Source: an uncultured Eubacterium sp.
Lineage (GTDB): Bacteria > Bacillota > Clostridia > Lachnospirales > Lachnospiraceae
DNA: 53,158 nt
Assembly (NCBI GenBank): GCA_947384955.1
Contig: CANDJC010000012.1
Location: forward strand, 1-53,158
Reading direction: 5' to 3'
The position numbers and the translations under genes are program-made. Shown piece after piece: positions 8,840 to 16,515 of the stretch; the first letter of the stretch is position 1; every line of letters starts with the position of its first letter. The notes beneath the pieces were generated by a model, which saw only the letters and a list, made by a program, of their open reading frames with translations, did no database searches and was not told the origin of the DNA.

Positions 8840-9652
8840 ATGTACGATAAATTAATGAAATGTCTGTCAAGTGTAAAGGAGAAAACCAGTTTTAAGCCGA
8901 AGGCAGCGCTTATTTTAGGTTCCGGTCTGGGGGATTATGCGGACGGGATTCAGGTGGAGCAGACGGTCGATTACACAGAGATTGAAGGATTTCCGGTTTC
9001 TACGGTGAAGGGGCATAAAGGAAGGTTTGTGTTTGGATATGTCGCAGATACGCCGGTGGTAATTATGCAGGGACGGGTACATTATTATGAAGGATACCAG
9101 ATGTCAGATGTAGTGCTGCCGACGCGGCTGATGGGGCTGCTTGGGGCAGAGAAGCTGATTCTGACAAATGCTGCGGGCGGTATTAACGAGTCGTTTCAGC
9201 CGGGAGATTTTATGATGATTACGGACCATGTTGCGACAGGCGTGCCAAGTCCGCTGATTGGGCCGAATATGGACAAGCTCGGGCCGCGGTTCCCGGATAT
9301 GAGCGAGGTGTACAGCCGCCGCTTGCAGGATGTGATTCGGGAATGCGCTAAAAAATGCCAGATTGCGCTGAAAGAAGGCACCTATGTGCAGTTTACCGGT
9401 CCGGCTTATGAAACTCCGGCTGAGGTACGCCTTGCCAGAACCTGGGGAGGAGATGCGGTCGGCATGAGCACGGCATGTGAAGCTGTAGCAGCACGGCATA
9501 TGGGGCTTGAGGTATGCGGCATTTCCTGTATTACAAATATGGCTGCGGGCATTTCGAAGGTACAGCTTGACCATAAAGAAGTGCAGGAAACAGCGGACCG
9601 TGTTGCAAAATCGTTTAAAGAGCTTGTGACGGAGGTTGTAACGAATATATAA
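8840..9652 (+). CDS. punA: Purine nucleoside phosphorylase, trimeric type
   Basis: A 270-residue cytosolic enzyme that splits guanosine or inosine with phosphate to the base and ribose 1-phosphate. It has the phosphate loop GSGLGDY near residue 28, the HKGRF motif, LTNAAGGIN, and the substrate region FTGPAYETPAE followed by GMSTACEAVAARH, all typical of the trimeric PNP family. The ATG at 8840 follows an AAGGGAGGG site; a frame extension to 8813 lacks one. The guanine deaminase gene follows after 131 bases, consistent with guanosine to guanine to xanthine salvage or degradation. Confidence 0.95.
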   Translation: MYDKLMKCLSSVKEKTSFKPKAALILGSGLGDYADGIQVEQTVDYTEIEGFPVSTVKGHKGRFVFGYVADTPVVIMQGRVHYYEGYQMSDVVLPTRLMGLLGAEKLILTNAAGGINESFQPGDFMMITDHVATGVPSPLIGPNMDKLGPRFPDMSEVYSRRLQDVIRECAKKCQIALKEGTYVQFTGPAYETPAEVRLARTWGGDAVGMSTACEAVAARHMGLEVCGISCITNMAAGISKVQLDHKEVQETADRVAKSFKELVTEVVTNI

Positions 9653-9783
9653 AAACCATTCGGGCGGATTTTTTGAAGGATACATGAGTCAGTGCGCGTA
9701 ACAGTGCATGTGTCTGAATGATTATGACGGACTGCTCAGGCTGTCAGAGGGATGGATGTGTGGAAACAGGGGGTAATGAAAGA

Positions 9784-11076
9784 ATGAAGAAGTTTGTGAT
9801 TAAAGGGGATATCTGCTACAGTGAAACAAGCGATAAGCTGTATACAGCGAAAGACAGTTATGCTGTCTGTGAGGATGGAATCTGTGCGGGTGTATATCAA
9901 AAGCTGCCGGAGCGCTATGAAGCATTTCCCTGCTATGATTATACCGGGCATTTGGTAATTCCGGGGCTTACAGACCTGCATGTGCATGCGCCGCAGTATC
10001 CGTTCCGCGGGCTTGGAATGGATTTGGAGCTGATTGACTGGCTGAATACTCATACGTTTGTGGAAGAAGCAAAGTATGCGGAGCTTTCTTATGCCGAAAA
10101 AGCATATGAGATTTTTACAGAAGATTTGCGAAACAGCGCGACGGCCAGGGCTTGTATTTTTGGCACGATTCATACGAAGGCGACGCTGCTTTTGATGGAA
10201 AAGCTGGAAGAGTCCGGTATTATTGCATATGCCGGAAGGGTGAACATGGACCGCAACAGCCCGGAAAATCTTTGTGAAAAAGACGCTGTAACAGCTGCCC
10301 GGGATACGGAGGAATGGATTTTGGAATGCGGCAGGTTTCAAAATGTCAGGCCGATGCTGACTCCGCGGTTTATTCCGGTCTGTTCGGATGCGCTTATGGA
10401 GGAACTGTCCAGGCTTCAGAAAAAATATCACCTGCCGCTGCAGTCTCATCTTTCGGAGAATCTGGGAGAAATCGAATGGGTGAAAGAACTCTGCCCGGAT
10501 GCTGCTTTTTATGGGGCAGCTTATGATAAATACGGACTGTTTGGGAATGACTGTCCAACGATTATGGCACACTGTGTACACAGTTCGGAAGATGAAATCC
10601 GTATGATGAAGGAGCAGAATGTATTTGTGGCACACTGCCCGGAATCGAATACGAATCTGTCATCCGGGATTGCTCCGGTCAGAAAATATCTGGAGCTTGG
10701 CGTGCATGCCGGACTTGGAAGCGATATTGCCGCGGGCAGCGGTCTGTCGATATTTAAGGCAATGGCGATGGCAGTTCAGTGTTCGAAGCTTCGCTGGAGG
10801 CTGACGGACCAGTCGCTGGTTCCGCTTCGGATAGAAGAAGCTTTTTATCTGGGCACGAAGGGCGGCGGAGCGTTTTTCGGAAAGGCGGGAAGCTTTGAAA
10901 AAGGCTATGAATTTGACGCGATTGTCCTTGACGAGTCTTCTCTGCGCCATCCTCAGGAACTGGATATGAAAGAACGGCTGGAACGGTTTATTTATCTTGC
11001 GGATGACAGATGCATAGCGGCTAAATTTGTGGGCGGAGTCCGGCTGTTTGAAAAAAATCAGCGGCATGTTTTCTAA
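9784..11076 (+). CDS. guaD: Guanine deaminase (amidohydrolase superfamily)
   Basis: A 430-residue zinc hydrolase expected to convert guanine to xanthine and ammonia. Metal ligands are visible as His66 and His68 in DLHVHAPQ, a later SHLSEN histidine, MAHCVHSSEDE, and the aspartate in GLGSDIAAGSG. The HAPQ extension is characteristic of guanine deaminases. I chose ATG 9784 with AGGGGG ten bases upstream. An in-frame extension to 9718 would add a cysteine-rich leader (DCSGCQRDGC) that is probably untranslated. It is flanked by PNP and a Crp/Fnr regulator and supplies xanthine to the pathway whose later genes lie at the right of the window. Confidence 0.93.
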   Translation: MKKFVIKGDICYSETSDKLYTAKDSYAVCEDGICAGVYQKLPERYEAFPCYDYTGHLVIPGLTDLHVHAPQYPFRGLGMDLELIDWLNTHTFVEEAKYAELSYAEKAYEIFTEDLRNSATARACIFGTIHTKATLLLMEKLEESGIIAYAGRVNMDRNSPENLCEKDAVTAARDTEEWILECGRFQNVRPMLTPRFIPVCSDALMEELSRLQKKYHLPLQSHLSENLGEIEWVKELCPDAAFYGAAYDKYGLFGNDCPTIMAHCVHSSEDEIRMMKEQNVFVAHCPESNTNLSSGIAPVRKYLELGVHAGLGSDIAAGSGLSIFKAMAMAVQCSKLRWRLTDQSLVPLRIEEAFYLGTKGGGAFFGKAGSFEKGYEFDAIVLDESSLRHPQELDMKERLERFIYLADDRCIAAKFVGGVRLFEKNQRHVF

Positions 11077-11109
11077 AAAACCGATGGGGTACAGGACAGA
11101 GGAGAGCAG

Positions 11110-11823
11110 ATGAATTCAAAACAGGAACTGGCAGATATTATCAGCAGGGCTGAGCGCGGAAGATACGAATATCTGAGGGCGTTATTCCGGTATGTGCCAG
11201 ACGCCGTTATCAAACAGATGTCATACAGACAGTATCAAAGGGATGAATACGTAATTCATGCAAAAACGCTGTGTGATACGATTTATATCATTGTTTTTGG
11301 AAATGTAGCCGGCATGGATTATCAAAAACAGGGGCACGTTTACTGCTTTATGGATTTTGCACATATGCCGGTTGTGGGGGATTTTGAGGTATTTGGAGAC
11401 ATTCCGGAGTATACGGTGTCTATCTGTGCCACACAGGACAGCGGGATGCTGCTGCTTCCGGCCGGGCTGTATCTGCAGTGGATACAGCATGATGAAAATG
11501 CGCTGTTTCTGCGAATCAGGAATATTATTTCTATGCTTACGCTTGAAAAAAAGAGTGAGCGGGAGTATTTGTTTATGAACTGTAAGGAAAGGCTTATCCG
11601 GTATATGGTAAGTTCGTATGAGAACCAAAAGGGCGGCGGAGCTGAAAAGTACAGGCTGGATAAAACGCAGCTGGAGCTGTCTGACAGGACAGGCTATAAT
11701 ATCCGCAGCGTGCAGAGAAGCATTGCGGCGCTGGAAAAAGAAGGACTTATTTCGGTTGAAAACGGGAAGATACTGATTTCGCGGGAGCAGTTTTTGCGGA
11801 TGAAAGAATATGAAGATAAATAA
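11110..11823 (+). CDS. Crp/Fnr-family transcriptional regulator
   Basis: A 237-residue regulator with an N-terminal cupin-like effector domain (about 20-140) and a C-terminal winged helix (about 165-230, TQLELSDRTGYNIRSVQRSIAALEK style). No cluster of cysteines like that of oxygen-sensing Fnr is present, and the cyclic-nucleotide phosphate-binding arginine motif is not evident, so the effector is unknown. A GAGGAG site precedes the ATG. It starts 34 bases after the guanine deaminase gene, so it is probably co-transcribed and may control purine genes; that role is inference. Confidence 0.9.
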   Translation: MNSKQELADIISRAERGRYEYLRALFRYVPDAVIKQMSYRQYQRDEYVIHAKTLCDTIYIIVFGNVAGMDYQKQGHVYCFMDFAHMPVVGDFEVFGDIPEYTVSICATQDSGMLLLPAGLYLQWIQHDENALFLRIRNIISMLTLEKKSEREYLFMNCKERLIRYMVSSYENQKGGGAEKYRLDKTQLELSDRTGYNIRSVQRSIAALEKEGLISVENGKILISREQFLRMKEYEDK

Positions 11824-12027
11824 ACGGGGATGCAGACGGGCAGTTTAGCGCCCAAACAGGCAAGGGCAGATTTTTTCAGACAGCTTTCGGGACTGAAACA
11901 CTGGCAGGGCGCACAGGCAGTTCAAACAGAAGAAACGCTGCATCCTGAAAGCAGCATAAGCTGGGGCTGCTGCATTAAGAAAAATACAGCAAAATATAGC
12001 AGTATGAAGTTTTTGTATCTGCGATAT

Positions 12028-12193
12028 CTCGTATAACCCGCCTTAAATAAGCATGTGTTTGACTGAGAATCATTTTTCGAGAGTACATGGCAAAAACCGG
12101 GGGCGCAGTGTTCCTGCGCTGAGGATTTTTGCTATGTGCTATCGGAAGTTCAGGCCAGTCAAACGCATGCTTTTTTAAGGCGGGTTATACGAG
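12028..12193. repeat. Long intergenic hairpin, element C
   Basis: Bases 12028-12065 pair with 12156-12193 over 38 positions with two non-Watson-Crick positions, one of which would be G-U in the plus-strand RNA. Inside, ACATGGCAAAAACC (12085-12098) pairs with 12123-12137, and the tip is GCGCAG-TGTTC-CTGCGC (12103-12119). It follows the Crp/Fnr gene and could act as a terminator, but no terminal T-run of the usual type follows. Confidence 0.8.
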
Positions 12194-12295
12194 TATATAT
12201 TTTGCTTAGTGCGGCAGACTCCAATATGGATGCTGTCTGGAATGCTGATTTATAAGAAATATAAATAAATAACAATGGATTATTAATAAATAGAA

Positions 12296-12325
12296 TTGGA
12301 TATATCTCAGGCTGCATGTTATACT
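12296..12325 (+). promoter_or_regulatory. Candidate promoter of the selenium transport/SelD genes
   Basis: TTGGAT at 12296 and TATACT at 12320 are separated by 18 bases. It lies about 75 bases upstream of the yedE-like gene, in an A+T-rich segment after the long hairpin. Confidence 0.45.
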
Positions 12326-12400
12326 GAATTTATAAAAAAAATCTTATTATAAGAATAAATTCTCATGAGAAAAATTTGTAAGGAAAGAAGGAACATGACA

Positions 12401-13486
12401 ATGGATTTCAAAAGAGAAAAGATTAGCATTATAGCTGCAGGCCTTCTTATCGGCATAATTTCGTCTGTGCTTGTTTTGCTTGGCAATCCGGCAAATATGG
12501 GATTTTGTATTGCCTGTTTTCTGCGTGATACGGCAGGAGCCCTGGGACTGCATTCCGCGGCAGCTGTACAGTATGCCCGGCCGGAAATTATCGGGCTGGT
12601 GCTTGGAAGCTTTTTGATTGCACTGGGCCGTAAGGAGTTGGTTTCGAGAGGCGGGAGTTCGCCGCTCACCCGCTTTGTGCTGAGTTTTTTTGTTATGACT
12701 GGATGCCTGATGTTTTTAGGATGTCCGTTTCGCATGATTCTGCGTCTGGCAGGCGGCGATATGAATGCGGTGTTCGGGCTGGCGGGATTTGTCTGCGGGA
12801 TTCTGGCGGGAGTTTTTTTCCTGAATCAGGGGTATTCCCTCGGGCGTACATACCGTCTGCCGGTTCTGGAAGGAAGGCTGCTTCCGGTGATACAGGTAAT
12901 TGTTCTGGTGCTTCTTATCGGGGTGCCTTCGCTGCTGCATTTTACGGAAGCTGACGGCGGGCCTGGCGCAAAGCATGCGGCGGTTTTTGTGAGCCTGGCT
13001 GCCGGACTGATTGTGGGCGCGCTGGCTCAGCGAACCAGGCTGTGCATGGCAGGCGGTATCCGTGATATGGTGCTGTTTCGTGAATCAAAGCTGCTTTTGG
13101 GATTTGCGGCGATTGCCGTCAGTGCGCTTATCTGTAATTTAGTGCTGAATGCAGTTACGCAGGGAAGCTATTTTACACTTGGCATGGCAGGCCAGCCGGT
13201 GGCCCATACCGACGGATTGTGGAATTTCCTCGGCATGCTGTTAGCCGGATTTGGATGTGTGCTTCTGGGCGGCTGTCCGCTGCGGCAGCTGGTACTTGCA
13301 GGCGAGGGCAATTCAGACAGCGCGGTTACGGTAATCGGACTGATGGCCGGGGCGGCTTTTGCACATAATTTCGGGCTGGCATCGAGTGCGGAAGGGCCTT
13401 CTGCAAACGGGAAAATTGCTGTAATCATAGGAATTGCCGTGGTGTCAGTCATTGCATATATGAATACATATCAAAAGAAGGAATGA
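12401..13486 (+). CDS. yedE: YedE-like putative selenium transporter
   Basis: A 361-residue integral membrane protein with about nine or ten hydrophobic segments. It belongs to the YeeE/YedE (sulfur transport) superfamily: two repeats each carry a conserved cysteine motif, FLGCPFRM and LLGGCPLRQL, and glycine-rich helices (NMGFCIACF, RTRLCMAGGIRDM). The selenium-associated YedE group sits next to yedF, DUF3343 and selD genes exactly as here, so it probably imports a reduced selenium species; substrate is inference. Start choice is between 12395 and 12401; AAGGA lies eight bases before 12401. The stop overlaps the ribosome binding site of the next gene. Confidence 0.88.
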   Translation: MDFKREKISIIAAGLLIGIISSVLVLLGNPANMGFCIACFLRDTAGALGLHSAAAVQYARPEIIGLVLGSFLIALGRKELVSRGGSSPLTRFVLSFFVMTGCLMFLGCPFRMILRLAGGDMNAVFGLAGFVCGILAGVFFLNQGYSLGRTYRLPVLEGRLLPVIQVIVLVLLIGVPSLLHFTEADGGPGAKHAAVFVSLAAGLIVGALAQRTRLCMAGGIRDMVLFRESKLLLGFAAIAVSALICNLVLNAVTQGSYFTLGMAGQPVAHTDGLWNFLGMLLAGFGCVLLGGCPLRQLVLAGEGNSDSAVTVIGLMAGAAFAHNFGLASSAEGPSANGKIAVIIGIAVVSVIAYMNTYQKKE

Positions 13487-13500
13487 GGAGGATACAGCAG

Positions 13501-13707
13501 ATGAATCAGATAGACGCACGCGGGCTTTCCTGCCCGGAACCGGTTGTCATGCTGCGCAAGGCTATGATGACGAAAGAAAACGCTTACGAGATTATTGTGG
13601 ATAATAAGGCTTCGAGGGAAAATGTAACCCGCTATGCAGGAAATCAGGGATACAAGGTAAGCTGTACGGAGGAAAATGGAGAATTTACGCTCTCCATTAC
13701 TAAATAA
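13501..13707 (+). CDS. yedF: TusA/YedF-like sulfur or selenium carrier, single-domain
   Basis: A 68-residue protein with the TusA signature DARGLSCPEPVVMLRKA; the cysteine in CPEP is the carrier residue in TusA proteins. Selenium-associated YedF proteins usually have an additional C-terminal DsrE-like half (about 200 residues in total); here only the TusA half is present. AGGAGG at 13486 gives ideal spacing to this ATG. Its position between the YedE-like gene and the DUF3343 gene supports a role in handing selenium to SelD or the hydroxylase cofactor, which is inference. Confidence 0.88.
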   Translation: MNQIDARGLSCPEPVVMLRKAMMTKENAYEIIVDNKASRENVTRYAGNQGYKVSCTEENGEFTLSITK

Positions 13708-13708
13708 T

Positions 13709-13954
13709 ATGGTTTATATTATGACATTTTATTCGCATTTTGGCGCGGTCCGTTTTAAACGGATATGTGATGAAAAACAGATACCTGCCCGCATGATGCC
13801 GGTTCCGCGTAATTTAAGCAGCAGCTGCGGCACCTGTGTCAGATATGAGAGCGCAGATGCCTGCCCGGCGGATAAATGGCCAGAGGAAGCGGAGCAGGCG
13901 GTGGAAGTACAGGATGACGGATATCATATCTGTTACAGGGCCAAAAACAGTTAG
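13709..13954 (+). CDS. DUF3343 family protein
   Basis: An 81-residue small protein beginning MVYIMTFYSHFGAVRFKRI, with the family pattern of a short ferredoxin-like fold and a PVPRNLSSSCGTCVRYE segment. DUF3343 proteins recur in selenium gene clusters, and the SSCGTC cysteines suggest thiol or selenium chemistry. The ATG is two bases after the preceding stop and no good ribosome binding site is visible, so translation is probably coupled; ATG 13721 is an alternative start. Function is unknown experimentally as far as I know. Confidence 0.83.
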   Translation: MVYIMTFYSHFGAVRFKRICDEKQIPARMMPVPRNLSSSCGTCVRYESADACPADKWPEEAEQAVEVQDDGYHICYRAKNS

Positions 13955-14096
13955 CGCTTCGTCCGGCAGGAAATCTGAGGCTGTCCGCACGAAACGATGG
14001 TTTCCGAATGGATGGAGCATTTGAATTAAAAATCAGGATTAGCTGTCAGTATAGAATCAGTAACAGAGCAGTCCGGAAATTGATAAGGAGAACAGA

Positions 14097-15161
14097 ATGG
14101 AAACGGATGTGAAACTGACCAAAATGGCGTCCTGTGCCGGATGCGGGGCGAAAGCAGGCGCGGGGACGCTGGTACATATGCTGGAGGGATTCCGCTCGCA
14201 TGAGGATGCGCGGCTTCTCGTAGGGTATGATAAGAGCGACGATGCCAGCGTGTATCTGCTGGACGAACAGACAGCGCTGGTACAGACGACGGATTTTTTT
14301 CCGCCGATTGTGGACGACCCGTTTTTGTACGGGCAGATTGCAGCGGCGAATGCGCTCAGCGATGTCTATGCGATGGGCGGCGAGCCGAAGCTGGCGCTGA
14401 ATATTATGTGCGTCCCGGATAAAATGGAAGCGGATGCAGTCAGAGAGATTCTGCGGGGAGGATATGAAAAAGCGTATGAAGCCGGGGTGATTATTACCGG
14501 AGGGCATACGATTCACGGTGCGGAGCCGATTTACGGCCTGGCGGTGTCCGGGTTTGTGCATCCTAAAAAGGTGCTGAAAAACTGCGGAGCCATGCCGGGG
14601 GATGTGCTGATTCTGACTAAACCGCTTGGTATCGGGATACTGACAACGGCTGCCAGGGCGGATATGGCGGATGGAGATGTTATGGAGCGTATTTACAGGC
14701 AGATGACAGTGCTGAATAAGACAGCAAGGGATATTATGGTGCGTTATCCGGTGCACAGCTGTACGGATGTCACTGGGTTTGCGCTGCTCGGGCACAGCCT
14801 GGAGATGGCGCAGGGGAGTGAGTGTACGATTCATATTCAGACAGAATGCGTGCCTTATCATAAAGAGGCGTATCCGTTAGCGGAGATGGGACTGATTCCG
14901 GCGGGCGCATACCGCAACCGGGAATTTGCGGAAGCGGGCGTGAGGGTGCAGGGAGCTGTCAGTCTGGCGATGCAGGATATTTTATATGACCCTCAGACAA
15001 GCGGCGGGCTTTTGATGGCTCTGCCGCAGGATGCGGCGAAGGAGTGCCTGGAAGAACTGAAGGAAAAAATTCCGTCTGCGGCTGTTATCGGATATGTAAC
15101 GCAGCGGGAGGAGGCGTGGATTGTGCTGGAGGGAAGAGGCTGTACCGCATTGACTCAATAG
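14097..15161 (+). CDS. selD: Selenide, water dikinase (selenophosphate synthase)
   Basis: A 354-residue enzyme that makes selenophosphate from selenide and ATP for selenocysteine, selenouridine or the selenium cofactor of molybdenum hydroxylases. The active-site pair is Cys16 and Lys19 in CAGCGAK, so this is the cysteine rather than the selenocysteine form common in Clostridia. Other hallmarks are VQTTDFFPPIVDDP, ANALSDVYAMGG, GGHTIHGAEP and YDPQTSGGLLMAL. A GATAAGGAG site precedes the ATG. It follows the DUF3343 gene after 142 bases. Neither selA, selB nor tRNA-Sec is in this window. Confidence 0.97.
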   Translation: METDVKLTKMASCAGCGAKAGAGTLVHMLEGFRSHEDARLLVGYDKSDDASVYLLDEQTALVQTTDFFPPIVDDPFLYGQIAAANALSDVYAMGGEPKLALNIMCVPDKMEADAVREILRGGYEKAYEAGVIITGGHTIHGAEPIYGLAVSGFVHPKKVLKNCGAMPGDVLILTKPLGIGILTTAARADMADGDVMERIYRQMTVLNKTARDIMVRYPVHSCTDVTGFALLGHSLEMAQGSECTIHIQTECVPYHKEAYPLAEMGLIPAGAYRNREFAEAGVRVQGAVSLAMQDILYDPQTSGGLLMALPQDAAKECLEELKEKIPSAAVIGYVTQREEAWIVLEGRGCTALTQ

Positions 15162-15173
15162 CTGGGCTGTGCT

Positions 15174-15322
15174 CCATCCGGACAGAAATCAGAGTTTAAT
15201 ACAGCCTGATTCACGCCATTGCCGCGTTAAGATTTCTAGCCGATGGGAACCATCGCCGTCGAAATTTTGCCTTGTACTGACGCAAACCAGACTGCACTAA
15301 ATTCTGATTTCTGCCCGGATGG
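15174..15322. repeat. Long intergenic hairpin, element D
   Basis: CCATCCGG at 15174 pairs with CCGGATGG ending at 15322, and the stem continues through CAGAAATCAGA / TCTGATTTCTG and beyond. The tip is CGATGG-GAA-CCATCG (15241-15255). Most of the few mismatches are transitions, several of which would be G-U pairs if the minus strand were the RNA. It begins 13 bases after the selD stop and may double as its terminator. Confidence 0.78.
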
Positions 15323-15378
15323 TGTACCAGACTTTTGCGAAAATTGGAACTGTTGAATTTTTTGACTGATACGATTGA

Positions 15379-16028
15379 TTATGCAGACTGCATTGACTGG
15401 CTTGTTAATTCCTTTATCATATCAAGAGATAATTTTGTATAGTCGGCGATATCTTCCAATGACATTTTTCCTGCTTTAATCATGCGAATAGCTATTTTTT
15501 TGCTTTGTTTAACTCAGCTTTATTTCTCATATCTTCCATAATTTTGCACGTAACCGGTACTCCTTTCTCGTACTGCTTAAAATATCTGGCTTTTTTAGCA
15601 AGTGCTTCATAAATTATATCATTTTCTGTTATAAAAATTACATAGCTGTCGGGAATACCCACAGTATCATCCCCATACTTTAATATGTGTGCGTCCAACA
15701 GGCTGCTGTTATGCACTGTACTCTTTGTGCCAGCTTCGGCATCCTTCCTCTGAATTTCTACATCAAATTCCTTATCGGTGATGTCAATCGCATGAACATC
15801 TAAAATAGCCGAACGTCCCTGCAAATTCTTCAGAGGCTCTTGTATTCTGACTGATTTAATTTTTATATCTTCTTGTCCTAGAACAATTCGCAGTATTAGT
15901 TCCACACCCTCAAAATTTTGAAATTTTGCAGCTGGTACAGTGCTGTAAGGGTTTCTGAGATTAGGAATGGGGTGATATGCTGTAAGTGGAAGATGAGGAG
16001 ATGCAGAAAATCTTCTAACAGATAACAT
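15379..16028 (-). pseudogene. Decayed Rpn/PD-(D/E)XK nuclease family gene
   Basis: The main frame (16028 to 15492) reads ILDVHAIDITDKEFDVEIQ, matching the nuclease core of the recombination-promoting nuclease / PD-(D/E)XK transposase-like family, then YVIFITEND and ARYFKQYEKGV. The stretch expected between the last two is missing, so there is an internal deletion. A stop follows at a run of seven A (seven T on plus, 15495-15501). One extra A restores the family C-terminus, IAIRMIKAGKMSLEDIADY to the stop at 15379. Both lesions point to a dead remnant of a multicopy family. Confidence 0.78.
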
Positions 16029-16046
16029 TTTATATCAAAATGTTAT
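16022..16046 (+). promoter_or_regulatory. Left member of an inverted 25-bp site pair
   Basis: Two ten-base inverted arms (ATAACATTTT / AAAATGTTAT) flank the asymmetric core ATATC. It is the exact reverse complement of the site at 16318-16342. Arms extend to 12 bases here (16020-16048). The start codon of the decayed nuclease frame lies just beside it. Confidence 0.75.
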
Positions 16047-16317
16047 CTAAAAGTATTCTATATCAATTCTTTTGCATTTTCAACCCTAAAGAAAAAATTG
16101 TCTGTATTTCCATTTTTAATCTGATTTTATTATATATTTATTCGGTTTCTTTGTAAAAATTGTACAAAATTTTGAAAAAATATGATGATATAAATAGTTT
16201 AAATATTTGCAGCGGATATGTATTAATTGGATAAAAATATCTTGCGTGATTTGTTCACATATTTGTTCTAATCCTTATAAATAAAGGGTTTACGGAATTT
16301 TAGGCTTGGCTTTAAAC
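16047..16317. other. A+T-rich segment between the inverted sites
   Basis: 271 bases with no ORF of note. It has several A+T-rich hexamers that could be -10 elements, for example TATGAT at 16181 and GATAAA at 16230 (TTGCAG 17 bases before it), but no promoter I would call with confidence. It may be the invertible part of a switch. Confidence 0.5.
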
Positions 16318-16342
16318 ATAACATTTTGATATAAAATGTTAT
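16318..16342 (-). promoter_or_regulatory. Right member of the inverted 25-bp site pair
   Basis: Same ten-base arms as the left site, but the five-base core reads GATAT, the reverse complement of ATATC. Here the arms extend to 16 perfect bases (16312-16348). It lies 173 bases before the XRE regulator gene that opens the polysaccharide locus. Confidence 0.75.
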
Positions 16343-16515
16343 GTTTAATGAGCGTCCTGTATTTAAAGTGTTTTGTGTGATGGGAATACGGGATATTCAA
16401 AAGGTATTCTGCAGGAAGGGTGTGGAATGTTTATTTGAATGTAAGGATATGGCGGACATTTGTCTGCTCAGTGTCAAAACAGCAGTTTTTACGATAGAAG
16501 TACAGGAGAGAGTAT

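Larger units (their letters stand above)
11824..12400. other. Gene-free stretch with a long hairpin and the yedE-like promoter
   Basis: No convincing gene is seen. A 68-codon frame at 11830-12036 lacks a ribosome binding site and family features. The stretch holds the long hairpin at 12028-12193 and a candidate promoter at 12296-12325. Confidence 0.6.

Noticed and set aside
9718-9783. N-terminal extension of guanine deaminase with CxxC-like motif
   Set aside because: No ribosome binding site before 9718, while AGGGGG is well placed for ATG 9784; homologues start near the latter.
9736-10635. 299-codon antisense frame within the guanine deaminase gene
   Set aside because: It mirrors a clearly homologous gene, has no family motif and no ribosome binding site; long antisense frames arise from codon bias.
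11830-12036. 68-codon frame after the Crp/Fnr gene
   Set aside because: No ribosome binding site, no family features, runs into the long hairpin.
14136-14160. Selenocysteine codon in SelD
   Set aside because: The active-site codons are TGC/TGT cysteine codons; no in-frame TGA is present.
14046-14861. 271-codon antisense frame over selD
   Set aside because: Histidine/arginine-rich shadow of selD with no recognisable domain.
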